64,000 nt of DNA from Smallanthus sonchifolius (lineage: Eukaryota; Streptophyta; Magnoliopsida; Asterales; Asteraceae), in contig CM042038.1 in the NCBI GenBank assembly GCA_023525975.1, forward strand, positions 12,409,272 to 12,473,271. Direction: 5' to 3'. The notes under the pieces were generated by a model. The model was not told the DNA's origin, made no database searches, and saw only the letters and a list, made by a program, of their open reading frames with translations. Below, in pieces: positions 53,701 to 64,000 of this stretch; the first letter of the stretch is position 1, and every line of letters begins with the position of its first letter. The translations under genes were made by a program, and so were the position numbers.

Positions 53701-54173
53701 CTGCATTAGAAATTTAAAACTTCTAGAAACCGGTAGCAGTGAACTTCAAAACAGTATTAAATAGGATTCTGATTTTTGCACAAAAACAGCTTATTATCAA
53801 TTATTCAATTTATAGTTTAGATTAATATGCATGTGTTTTCACTTTTCACCACTTGGTTTCTTTTTTCTTATCTTTGAACAATTTCTTTTCATGTTTCATC
53901 AACCACAACTTATGTTTTCAGACTGGCGGTTGCATGAGTGTTACTATATTCTGATTTATCTGTGAAAAATGTTAATTTTTGCACCCAACTGTACCTGAGT
54001 AAACTGTTCATCTATTTGTGTAATTGTTCCTTAAAAACTTACCATATTAGGCATTTGAAATGATTAAAAATCTTTATCTTTTGTAGAACGACGCTGTCCT
54101 GAGGGCATGCTCAGAGCCACCCCCTTCAAAGACGAATACCGAAGTGTCTGCAGTGCAAGAAGGCACACAATAA
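50748..54173 (+). CDS. Conserved 73-residue plant protein, two exons
   Basis: Exon 1 (50748-50882) encodes 45 residues beginning MGAFWGTRVLEIVKKHDSGG and continuing through a Lys/Arg-rich stretch with TRKANAKKR. The donor is GTATCC. The intron is 3.2 kb. Exon 2 (54087-54173) starts after TTTTGTAG and encodes NDAVLRACSEPPPSKT to the stop. Phases join cleanly. I recognise this as a short, highly conserved plant protein of unknown function; the basic composition would suit an RNA-associated or organellar protein, but that is inference. An ATG two codons upstream (50742) is an alternative start. The upstream DNA has stacked GGCCCGG/GGCCCA boxes, often seen before plant growth and organelle genes. 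Confidence 0.72.
51180..51440 (+). repeat. Diverged direct repeat, period about 180 bp
   Basis: Blocks such as AGGCGAGGCAAGGCCTAGG with CCTGGAAGACAAGCAA near 51195-51235 recur in altered form near 51360-51410. They lie in the long intron. Confidence 0.6.
51804..51990 (+). repeat. 100-bp tandem repeat in the long intron
   Basis: TCTGGCATCTTGCGTGGTTG at about 51804 recurs exactly 100 bases later, followed in both by GTGTACCTTACCTTGG and GAAAAGCGTGTCTCAGT. Confidence 0.88.
52645..52883. mobile_element. hAT-type MITE, 223 bp, in the long intron
   Basis: The element runs 52653-52875. It begins TAGGGATGAGCA, and the reverse complement of its end begins TAGGGTGAACC. The flanking 8-mers TTCACTAG and TTCAGTAG differ at one base. 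The interior is two diverged units of about 120 bp, each with CCGATAAATTC and AAAAATTCGGTATCGGTAT. Confidence 0.78.
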
Positions 54174-56015
54174 GCAATACTAGACTACAACTAGTAAGAA
54201 AACCAAAGAGTGTTATCTTTCTCTATTTCTATCTGTTAAACATGCGCACTTTCTATAACATGCATAACTTAAAATTTCATAAGTTTTGGTGGAAGTGACA
54301 AGTATATATTGCCCTTGCTCAGTATTTCTTTTATGGAGGAACCCTTGGTTATTTATTCTGTAGGATTTTTTTTGTTACAACACTTGAAATATCACTAAAA
54401 GTGTTAAATTTGGCATATCATTTAACAGCCCAAGATTTCTGGAGTTAAATATCTAAACTATATCCACTTGGTAGATGTGTCTAAATAGTGAATATAGGTC
54501 ATAGCCTTTTTTTCTTTTCTTTTTTGTTAGAGATAAATCACTATCATTGTGAAATTTGTAAAAATTGTAGAGAGGGGGGTAGACCTTTTGCTGTTTGAAA
54601 CAAGTCCACACAAGCTATGATTTTGAATCTTGAAATAAGATTATGAGGACCCCTCTTAGATTTTGGAGAAAAGAGAATCACAAATCCCTTTTTTCTCCTT
54701 TTCATTTCCGCACGTAACCACTCCGGAACGGAAGAATTAGTAATTATAAGTTTTATTTATTTTTGAAGTTATGAAAATAGATTATGTTGATAGATGAGGT
54801 AGCATGTTGCATAAACTGGGTGTGGGTGGGTTGTTGCATAGTATCTTAGATCTGTTTCTTCATATTGGTGTATTAGCTTTTTGGTGATTATTATGGATGA
54901 AAATAGTAAGTTGATATGAGAAAGATAAAAAGGGGCTGTCTTATGTCATGTATTTTGATAATAATAAGGTAGTTTTATATTGATTTGAGAGACCCACAAG
55001 CATGTTCTTTGAATGAATTAAGATGTCGCTGTTGCAGAGACTATAAGCAACCCATCCCTGTCCCTTTTCTAAAATGAACAGCATTTAAGGTGGTTGGTTT
55101 TGGAACTGGTCAACTCATCCCCTTTTTACTATTTTACATTTTCATCAACCCTATTTTGACTTTTGATAGCCATATTGGCTGGTGGTTGAATCATTAGGGT
55201 GTAAGAAATATTGGTAAAAGTTGACGAGTTGATGGTTGATAATTAAGTAATTAACAACCACCGGGATGATTAGCTTTGGACCCTTTTTAACTTGTTAAAA
55301 AAATATCATTATAGTTTACATCAAAAAGAGTCCGTAAAAAACGTCTACTCTGGCCCTCCGTAGTGGAGACGTGAAAATGGTGGTGTGATCTATCTGGCTC
55401 AACCAAGGTGTATGTGTGTATATATACATGTGTGTGTTTGGATGGTTAAACCAGTACGCACCTTAGTGATTCGGTTTAGTGATTGCTGATTGATAAAGTT
55501 ACGGTGATGTGACGGAGCATGAATCACTTTTTAGTGAAACCACTGATGATGGATGGCCTTAGCGTGATAATAAGATAAGGTCATTGTCATAGATTCAAAA
55601 TAATACATTGATATAATAATATCCATATCATGTCTTGAGGTGAGGAGAGGAGAAGAGAGCGTGACGTGAACAACTCCAACACCTATAATATATTTATTTA
55701 TATTTATATTTATATTTCTTAACCAATTTCCCAAGAAACTTTTGGTCGGCATTTTTATACTCCCTTTCATCCCACTTTAGTAGTAACCCCTTTAATATAT
55801 TATTGTTTTATCTCTGCAAGTATACTACGCATGGTGATACTGAGTTTTGTTCTAACTTCAATTTATTATTATTATTATTATAAAAATAAAAAAAGTTAAG
55901 CTAGATGCCGGCTTGAAAGGACCACCTTATTGTCTATCAACAGACCCAACTCCAAAGATACGCTACGATACTTTAAATCGACCTCCGCTACACGTAACTT
56001 TTCGATATTAAAATG
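54174..56015. other. 3' flank and intergenic region
   Basis: This includes the probable 3' untranslated region of the small gene. No other gene was recognised. There is an (ATT)n run at about 55861-55880. Confidence 0.45.
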
Positions 56016-56426
56016 CTAGGTTAGAACCCCGTGTATTACACGAGTTGAATAAATATAATATTATATATTTAGTAATAAAGATTTAGACATTACATATTTA
56101 TGATATATTAAATAGTTTATTAATACAAATTTTATGAACATTACATAGTTATTTCTTAAAAATGTTTTATAAAAAGAATTAAAGAAATGTTTAATTTATA
56201 AAAATGTTTTATGAACAAACCTATTTTTATAAATAAAAAACGTTTTCTAAAAGGAAATATAGAAATCATTATTTAATAGGAGAGAGATGCGGGAAACAAA
56301 AAATTATAAAAACAATTAATGAAAATTATATAATTAATAGGAGAGAGATTCGAGAAAAAAAGGTTTTAGATGCATAGGAGAATAACATGTGGCACAAAAA
56401 AACCTTTATTTATTAGTATGTATAGA
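56016..56426 (-). mobile_element. Short non-autonomous Helitron, family 1
   Basis: On the minus strand it starts TCTATACATACTAATAAATA after A and ends TTCTAACCTAG. The hairpin arms TGTAATACACGGGG and CGTGTATTACACG lie just before the end. It has the early block GTGCCACATGTTATTC. The base after the 3' end is not T, so the end may have mutated. Confidence 0.62.
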
Positions 56427-56893
56427 TATATATATATATATATATTTAATTTTTTAACTTCTCTAATTACTTGTCGTTAACAAAACATCCACCTGCTTTA
56501 ACTCATTTAAATAGTTTCATAATTTACTTAAATATTTAGGGGTGAGAAATTTTAATTGATATAGATAGGAAGGGGTCAAGTCAATCCAACCCAATCCCTT
56601 TGCTTGAACTGTTTTATTTAAAAATTGATTTAATTAGGTAATATTGTGTAACCAAGTATTAATTAATTTGATAAAAGTGGACCCACTTTAATTTATTATT
56701 TTAGGCAAGACCAACACATTCTCATTTTGTTGTTGAAGTTTGAAGATGAGAACCAAGTTGTGAACAATTAAAAATCTACATTTCAATTATTCTCCACCCA
56801 AAACAAAAAAAAAAGTTCAAAGTACTCAAACTGATTTAAACATTAGCCACTAGCACTAGAAAACTAATTATAACGACCAAAAGACTCTTGATC
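56427..56893. other. Region 3' of the NAC gene
   Basis: No other gene or element recognised. Confidence 0.4.
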
Positions 56894-57768
56894 CTAAAAG
56901 TTGTAACGATTTGTGCTGCTCTCTTCATGTTCATGGCCATCAGCATATGTGATCCCACTTGAACCAGACGACGATGACCCCGGTGCTAGATTCAAATCGG
57001 GTGTAGCCAAAAATTCGAAGAAAATCGGCTTCGATTTCACATTTTTACTCTCGTTTTCGACTGTGACCGTCTCCTCCTCCTTGTTACTATTACTCCCTCT
57101 TTTCTTCAAAAAGATTCTGCATAACACCCACTTTTCCAAACTCTACATACATAACCATCATCCATTAACATAAACATTAAAACTTGATCTCCGGATTAAA
57201 TTAAAAAAAAATGTTCATTTAATTTTCTCACCAGGGTTGGGTTTTTGGGGTTAACAAGACGATACTCATGCATGATCCAATCGGTTTTGGACCCGGTTGG
57301 GGGCTTTCCTTTGTAGAAAACTAGAGTTTTCTTCATACCAACTACCTGGCTGGTCCCGGAAGCCGTAACCTGCTTATCCAATCCGGTTGCTTTCCAGTAA
57401 CCGGATTGGGTGGCTCGGTTGGACCGGACACCAGTCGGGTACTTAATCTCTCTCCTGCTGAAAAAGAACCTCTCCTGTTTGTAACAACCTAAAACAAACA
57501 AACACACATAGTTAATTAGTCATATGATATACTAACATTGTAGTTAATGATTAATAGAATTGAGTAAAAGTGAACCTGGTAAATCCCAAGGGTCAGACTT
57601 GCAAACATCGGCGTCAGGGATGATGGAAGCAGGCAGAGGACAAGACTGTACCTTGCGCTTTAAGTATTGTACCACAAGCTCTTCATCTGTTGGGTGGAAT
57701 CTGAAGCCAGGGGGCAATCTTAGCAGACCGTTGTTCACAAGATTTAGCTTCTCCATCTCAACCGACAA
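56894..57768 (-). CDS. NAC transcription factor, NAC083/VNI2-like
   Basis: Exons are 57768-57576, 57488-57232 and 57142-56894. The joins are GT-AG and give a 232-residue protein from MSVEMEK, or 228 from the second Met (57756), whose MEKLN start is the usual one. The NAC domain covers about residues 18-165, with subdomains LPPGFRFHPTDEELVVQYL, CKSDPWDLPG, YPTGVRSNRATQSGYWKATG, KKTLVFYKGKPPTGSKTDWI and MHEYRL. The short C-terminus holds DLNLAP, a DLNxxP-type EAR repression motif. The nearest group by recalled motif is ANAC083/VNI2, a repressor in xylem-vessel and senescence/stress pathways. The product is expected in the nucleus, binding CGT-core sites. No lesion seen. Confidence 0.92.
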
Positions 57769-57919
57769 ATTGTTTCAAAACAAGATCATTAACAAGCTAG
57801 TTTTTGTTTGTTTTTAGGTTACTAGTCCAATTTGACACTTGAAAGTTTCATGTTTTTTAGGGAGGAGGAAGAGAAGAGTCAATGGGAATGTGTACGTAAG
57901 AAAAGAAAGAAATGGGGGT

Positions 57920-57930
57920 TATTTATAGTA
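57920..57930 (-). promoter_or_regulatory. TATA box of the NAC gene
   Basis: On the minus strand ACTATAAATAA lies about 160 bases before the first Met codon, leaving room for a leader of about 130 bases. Confidence 0.6.
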
Positions 57931-57934
57931 AATT

Positions 57935-58685
57935 AGAACGATAGAAGAAGAAGAGGGAAACAAGTGTGTGTGTGTTTTTTTTTTTGCGTAAACCAGACTC
58001 AATCTCCTCCTCCTAGAGTTATGACGTAATTAATGCTCAAGTTTTTTCTTTTAAAAAAATAATAATAAAGGAAAACTATGTCACGAAACAAATGCAATAC
58101 CATGTCTCATTACGGATATATGGTTTATAACATCACGTAATAGTAACTAAGTTTTAAAAGTATTTTAATTAGGTAACTAATCATAATATATCAAAGGGTG
58201 TATACCGTGTAAAATACGTATTGATTGACTTAATTGGAATACTTTTGAAGTTTGATTACTAATCTACAAACTTACCCCTTTATAATATCATCAAAAGTAT
58301 ATATGATAAGTTTAAAATATAAATGGTGAAAATAATGTATATGGAAGAAAAGATTTTGGACCATTTACTTTAAATGTTTAGAGTCGAAAGGTATTAATTT
58401 TTTTTAAAAGCAAATTTAGTTCCATCAATTTTTTTAAAATCTACTTTATTATTATTTTTTTATTATACCATAAAATACATAATTTTATCATCTCTAATTT
58501 GATTATACAGTATTACTATAACTTTAAAATAAAAAGTATTATTTTAAATGGTATGTAATTATGTACATGAGTGATGAGACATCATTATGTGTGATTTTGA
58601 AAATTATAATGGTGTATAATTAAATATACCATGGTACTCTATTATATATGGACTGTTATGTCCCTCGCCTATCCCTCGTCTAAAG
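57935..58685. other. Upstream region of the NAC gene
   Basis: AT-rich, with a (GT)n run at about 57964-57974. No gene recognised. Distal promoter elements may lie here but cannot be assigned. Confidence 0.4.
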
Positions 58686-58699
58686 GACAAGTGTCACAT

Positions 58700-58800
58700 T
58701 TTTGATGGGTTCATACGCTTCCCATGGAAATAAGCCTATATACAATAACCGCCTCCTATATATATGGTCCGGTTATTGTATAAAAGGATTTTAGCATATG
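58700..58800. repeat. Short hairpin
   Basis: TATACAATAACCG and its complement CGGTTATTGTATA face each other across about 20 bases (about 58738-58785). Confidence 0.6.
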
Positions 58801-58839
58801 AAGTTACCATCATGCGACACGTGTTTAGCGGACGAGGGT

Positions 58840-59745
58840 GAAATTGATCAAGATAGTCAATGGTTGAGAATTGAGATGATTAAGGTGCAAAAACAAATCA
58901 CAATTAAATGCTTGGAAAGTGAAATTAATTATACCCTGAAACCAATATAATACCGTATCTAATTACATATATATGATATATGACATCATCAAAAGTATAT
59001 ATATCAAAAGTATATATATCTATAGTGTCTAATAAATAAAAATTTGCCTCTACGATGTTATATAAAAAAATTTATGTAATTAATAGAAGAGAGACAAGAA
59101 AAAAGTTAAGAATGTATAGAAAAGGGACAAGTATCTGCCAAAACTTTTATTTATTAAAGACTATGGATATATATACTTTTGATGATGTCATGTCTATACT
59201 ATATAATAAATAAAGGTTTTTCTATGCCACGTGTTGTCTCCATATTCATTTCCATCATTTTTTTCTCGCTTCTCTCTCTTATTTAATGCAATTCTATCTT
59301 TTTTTTAAATATATATTTAAAGAAAATACTAATTATACTGATAAAACATATTTATTTTAAATTCTCTCTTATCATAAGAAACTTTGAAATCAATCGAATA
59401 GTAAATGAAAGTAAAAATTATATTAAATAGTAATTAACGTATTTTTGAACCCAATTATACATTAATTTTTACATATTTTGAATTTATTTTGTATCCTTAC
59501 TGTATCTAATATATTTTTACATATGTAAGTACATACATAAAGATTTAAAAGTTTTATGTATTGATATTTTTCACCCTGTGTGTAGACACATGATCTAAAC
59601 TAGTATCATATATACGTAATTAGATACGGTATTACATTAGTTTTATGGTATAATTAATTTCACTTTTCAGAGCATTTAATTGTGATTTTTTATGCACCTA
59701 ATTATCTCAATTCTCAACCCTTATTATTTTGATCAATTCTACATA
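58840..59745. mobile_element. TIR element hosting nested insertions
   Basis: The left arm 58840-58985 and the right arm 59610-59745 are inverted repeats sharing TTGAGAATTGAGAT, AATCACAATTAAATGC, GTGAAATTAATTATACC and ATACCGTATCTAATTAC. A Helitron (59193-59603) and a short AATAAATAAAAATTTG-containing piece (about 59010-59170) fill the middle. The outer ends are not fixed. Confidence 0.6.
59193..59603 (+). mobile_element. Short non-autonomous Helitron, family 1
   Basis: It starts TCTATACTATATAATAAATA, has GCCACGTGTTGTC early on, and ends ATCTAAACTAG before a host T. The 3' hairpin near CCCTGTGTGTAGACAC is degraded. Confidence 0.68.
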
Positions 59746-60085
59746 TTTACTTTCTGTACTTTTTTAAAATCAAATTTCTTATTTCGGCGTTTGGGATTAC
59801 CTTTAAAAACTCTTTATTAACTTTTGTAAAAAGTTAATACGTAGTTTTAAAAAGTAAGTGTGAGTTACTTCTTCAAAACTCTTTATTCCCTTCTATTTTT
59901 TTATCTCCTTTTGATTTACCTAAACAAACTTTTAACTTATAACTTTTTAAAAAAGTTAATAAGAAGCTCAAAAAGTAATCCCAAACATGCCCGCAGTGAG
60001 ATTTGTACTCATAAACTTCTCAAATATTGATTCTTAAAGGAATTTTCTCTACAACTAGACCACCAAACCTAAAGGAATTTTATCA
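59746..60085. other. AT-rich intergenic sequence
   Basis: Nothing recognised. Confidence 0.4.
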
Positions 60086-60407
60086 AACCGCATCGTATAG
60101 GGCAATACGATGCGGTTTGGGGTACGATTTACCTTCTGTAACTAGTCAACCATCACATCACTATACGCCATGTATAGTCCAAAATGCGGCGTATAGTGAT
60201 GTGATGGTTGAATAGTTGTAGAAGGTATCTCGTACCTTAAACTGCATCGTATTGCCCTATACGATGCGTATAGAGGTTGGATTGACCAGGTTGTACGATG
60301 TTGTCGGGCTTGGGAAATTGTAAAGGGTAATACGCATTGTATTGGCCTATACGATGTGTATAGGGCGTGGTCTTATTAGTAAATCACGTGTCTTATTAGT
60401 AGTCCCC
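60086..60407. mobile_element. Truncated end of the 5.1 kb MULE family
   Basis: It is collinear with the right end of 40708-45812: GCATCGTATAGGGCAATACG, then AACTAGTCAACCATCACATC, the complement GATGTGATGGTTGA, GACCAGGTTGTACGA, GGGAAATTGTAAAGG, and a final TTAGTAGTCCCC at 60396-60407. No internal genes or left end are present. Confidence 0.85.
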
Positions 60408-61264
60408 GTTTTTAATCATGTCATTGATGTATTGTATAGGAGGCCTTGGGGAAGGTTTTAGTGCATGGGTCAGATAATTAGCTTTATATATGTTTATATT
60501 ATATAGTAATTAGCTCAACTTCCCGTTTACCATTTTTGTTAATACAACTCCGAACAAAAAAACTTAAGGGATGAATGTTTAGCATTAGAAAAATACTTTT
60601 TTGAATGTATTATTATATATCGGATTCCAGCAAGGAGCTAGAAGGACAAGATAAGTACGTACAGAAATTTGGAAATTCGAAATTCTTAATTATTATCTCA
60701 ACGATGAAGACACCTATCTATTATTTTATATATATAATCTTGGAGCATCGTAAATTGGACAAGTTTCAGTTGAGAGTTACATAAATGTACGTGTGAGAAT
60801 GTCTGTACAAATAATAATAAATTAGGAAGGAAGATGTTTGGATGAAAACATGCATGGTTGGGGTGGTGTTCACTTACGTAAGACAAGATAAGGTTGATGA
60901 AATAACTAAACCATCGTCTATCTATATATTCAATTCTTACTTGCACTTTTATCACACAACCAACACCTAAGTAGAGCACATCACTTTGGGGAGTTGTATT
61001 TATTTATTTATTTATATTTTTTAATTTTCACACATCACAAACTTAAATTTTTCATGACATTTTCTATCTAAAACCCGTCAATATTTTTCATGATTATATT
61101 ATAAATCAAAGCTTTTGCTTGTATACCATTCGCTAGCTTTGTTTAGAATCTTTATTTATATTTAATTTGCGAGCAAATTTATTTTTCAATGATATGGCAA
61201 GAATAATAAAAGTTAATAACTAACTCAAATTGATCATGCAGTAAAATTAAATAAGTATCAAAGA
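60408..61264. other. AT-rich intergenic sequence
   Basis: A 93-codon minus-strand frame (60698-60979) has no recognised domain and is probably chance. Nothing else supported. Confidence 0.4.
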
Positions 61265-61424
61265 GCAGTGGTAGACACAGAAATTTTTTTCATTGGGGTC
61301 GAAATTTTTTGTGATCGGTTGTCTATCTCTAAATAATAAATTTTTCAGTCCGGTTGAAGTCGGGTCGGGTCACATAGTACATACATTGTCACTAATTACA
61401 ATAATCAAATAATCACTAGTAGTA

Positions 61425-61760
61425 GAGTTGTTTAAAAAGTTCGCTGCTTGTGGCTCACTCGAAAAAAGCTTAAGAGAAGCTCGCTTGAAATCGGCTTGTT
61501 TGTAAACGAGCCAAGCTGGCTCGGTTCAGTTTGTAAACGAGCTGAGCCCCCGAGTCTTACCTTTGTGATAAACAAACATATGAGTCTTATCTTTGGTTAA
61601 ATTGTTTAAAAAATTAAATGAGTAATGGGTGAACTAAATATGGGCTTAATTGTCTAAATAAGTAACAAGTTAATTAAATGTGGGCTTTATTGTTTTGATC
61701 AAACCGGTTCGGGTCGGGTTAAACCAGTTCATTTAAAAAAAACTGATTTGTGCACCTCTA
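61425..61760. mobile_element. Possible hAT-like MITE
   Basis: It begins TAGAGTTGTTTAAAAAG, and the reverse complement of its end begins TAGAGGTGCACAAATC. It has GGCTCGGTT and GGTTCGGGTCGGG motifs typical of such elements. The flanking 8-mers do not match, so this is tentative. Confidence 0.4.
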
Positions 61761-62399
61761 GCTAAGCTTTTAATCCAATTTATTCTAAATGTCCAATTTA
61801 TTGTTTAGTTTAACGATGGTCAATGTTAAAAATTATTTTTTCTTGGGGTCGGTTAAAATTTTATGAGGGTCGTTGTCAAAACTTCATTGGGATCGGTCGA
61901 GATTATACCACATATATAACAAATAAATTATTTTTTTATCGGTGTCAGCTGACTCCCTAATTTAGGGGTAGGTATGTCAAAGAGAATTAGACAAACCTCT
62001 TCAATGGTTATTATTCACCACTTATAAGAAGGAATGAAATGGAACATTTAAAACTACCTTAAAAACAATTAAATAATTATAGAACCTCGATAAATTTTGT
62101 ATATATTGGGCAATGAACTTTTAGCCTTTTTAAGAAAAAGCAGATGTATGCATTTGGACAAACCCAATTAAGTACTTAATTGAGTTTATATATATGGCTA
62201 TAGGAAAGTTAATATAATTAAAGTTAATGGATCGAGTTTCTAAATATACGGATGCCTTTTAGATTAGTCGAGTGAGTTGGAAATGGGGAGCTGCCTTTTC
62301 ATATGAAGAACTTTTTTTTTCAACTTAGGCCATTGTCAATTTTTTTTACCACAAAAGATTAACAAATAAAAAATATAAAATATAAATATAAAATAAATT

Positions 62400-62500
62400 A
62401 AAACTAATCTGTACCGACGACAGTCGTTGTTATATGGTTTCACCAATGAATTATTGGGCGCCCAGTTTTCGGTATATATGGTTTCACCAACGAAAAGACT
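62400..62500 (-). mobile_element. Degraded CACTA subterminal remnant
   Basis: GTACCGACGACAGTCGTTG and ATGAATTATTGGGCGCCCAG match, in reverse, the 5' subterminal zone of the large CACTA family (GACGCCCAATGAATTTTTGG near 4918). No CACTA terminus is visible, so only a fragment survives. Confidence 0.6.
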
Positions 62501-64000
62501 AAAAAAAAGATTTGGGATGAAAGTGCCTAAAATGACACAATTCACTCTTTAATTTAAAATATAACCGTTGGTTCTTACTAATTCATTTCTTTCCAAACTG
62601 TATTTTATTTAATAGTTTACCATTCGAGATAGCATAAATGGGTTTCAAACCCTAAACTAGCTCGGTTTAAAACGGTTCGAATTATAGTCAATCAGGTCAA
62701 AACGGTTTTGTTGGTGAAACCGGTTCAATGTGAGTATGTGATGAAAACCCTAACTGTATGATCCGGTTGGGTTTGTTTTGGGTCGATTCGGCTTCAAACC
62801 GGTTTATAATACAATAATAATTTTGAAAAAATAGTAAAAAGTTAAATATATAAAATAATAAATAAAGTTCATTTTTTTAGAGATTAGAAAACATAAACTC
62901 ATTAAAAAAAAATATATATTACGAATGTTAAGATTCTTGGTTGATTTCTCTTTTTACTATTTCTTTTTTAAAGGAAAGAAACTAGTCTGTAGTCTAGTCT
63001 TTATATGCTGAAGGCTTAATTGGGCTGAGGCCCATATAACGCGCTGACCAAGAAGTAATGGAAACCAATACGCAATATAGTGCAATACTGTATTGTGTTA
63101 GCATCAATTTTTGGAAAATCAGGACATAAAAAAAATTATTTATTTTACATTCAAGTGCGAAGTTGATAGAAAAGAAATATACTTATTTTACATTTAAAAA
63201 ATCTATTTATTTTGCACTCAAGCGTGAGTTTTTTTTACTGTAATTTGGATCAATGACGGACCACTGACCTCGTCTTCTCCATTACCATTGGGAGAAAACT
63301 TATTGTAGATGAGAAAACCCATGACCCAATTTAAAACCCCTTAATAAAACAATTTATTTTTTAGTTTCAATCCAAACGACATTAATTTATGCTATTTTGA
63401 AAGCATAAGAGCTTACTTATTTTGTTGATTGGGCCCTCTTGAATATGTTAGTGGATTTAAAATGTTTATAATTTATTGGGCTCTATAGTAGTTAAAACTA
63501 TTAATAATTTTATAGTTTTTTAAATATTTTAATTTTATACCTGTGCGACAAATAAAAGAACAAACTTACATATACATAAATCTTTAGTGCCAAATAATTG
63601 TTAAAACAATAAATCTGTTTTTACGTTTTTGATTACCGTATAGTCGTTTAAAAGGCATAATTTCTGAAAATTAAACAATTTAACAATAACCTATTAGCCT
63701 TATAAGTTAGGGTACAAGGGTCATAATCCTAAGTACCTAAAGTACTCTAATGGCTTCAACCGATGGGTGATAGTCACATTTTTTTACCCAAAGTACCTTA
63801 AGTGATAGGGGTACAACCCTAAATACCCTAATTCTTTTTTTTTAATTTCATTTTTTAAGCTAATTGTTTCGTATAATCTTGTGGGCCGGAAAAAAGGGTA
63901 TCCTCACCGGCTGGAAAAAAATGGAATCACCGGTTGAGTAGGCACCATACACTGACCCCTGGGGCACCATTAACCCTGGTTCTTATTGCTTCACGCCTTC
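62501..64000. other. AT-rich sequence to the window end
   Basis: There is a GGTTCGG/AAACCGG-rich patch at about 62660-62810 that may be a hAT-like fragment. No gene, RNA or clear element was recognised further right. Confidence 0.4.

Overview
This is plant nuclear DNA, most likely from a eudicot. It is AT-rich and dense with nested transposable elements, and it holds only a few host genes with short exons and GT-AG introns. The mixture (CACTA, MULE, hAT, PIF/Harbinger, Helitron, copia and TRIM elements, a Cassandra-type 5S-bearing LTR, tRNA-derived SINEs) fits a large, repeat-rich genome such as that of an asterid. I favour Asteraceae on the general look of the repeats but cannot prove it. 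Four host loci are supported. They are a LAX PANICLE 2-like gene missing its 3' end (+, about 14.8-15.8 kb), an intact ten-exon BAR-domain gene of the At2g33490 type (-, 37.7-40.45 kb), a two-exon gene for a 73-residue conserved plant protein with a 3.2 kb intron (+, 50.7-54.2 kb), and a three-exon NAC083/VNI2-like NAC gene with a DLNxxP repressor motif (-, 56.9-57.8 kb).

Layout, left part: a SINE with a 15-bp target duplication (193-381); a hAT-type element (685-2308) whose interior is a C-rich array facing a G-rich array; a TIR element (about 2.5-3.5 kb); a full-length but dead CACTA element (4771-12597, TSD GGT) with a TNP2-like and a Ptta/En/Spm-like gene; the LAX2-like gene; a small hAT MITE (17249-17414); a cluster of short Helitrons (18.3-20.7 kb); and an inverted, internally deleted derivative of the same CACTA family (21789-24614).

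Middle part: a TRIM-like retroelement (25830-27979) whose 3' LTR is split by a MULE-type foldback; two copies of a second MULE-derived element in opposite orientation (29325-30610 and 32608-34266), each filled with a minisatellite; between them a possible Pack-MULE; a copia remnant; a Harbinger transposase gene with one stop; and the BAR gene, which carries a Cassandra-type solo LTR in an intron. A 5.1 kb MULE (40708-45812) starts about 260 bp upstream of the BAR start codon. It carries a broken FAR1/MULE/SWIM/OTU transposase gene and an intact 443-codon ORF resembling Athila ORF1.

Right part: an LTR-like sequence with repeated GGTAGCGG-type motifs, a TIR element with a nested Helitron and a 569-bp tandem duplication, the small conserved gene, more Helitrons, the NAC gene, a truncated end of the same 5.1 kb MULE family (60086-60407), and a degraded CACTA terminus near 62.45 kb. 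The host genes do not form a pathway. The dominant biology is repeated insertion and decay of transposons, several of which left clear target-site duplications. All coordinates come from reading the sequence by eye, and no database search was run.
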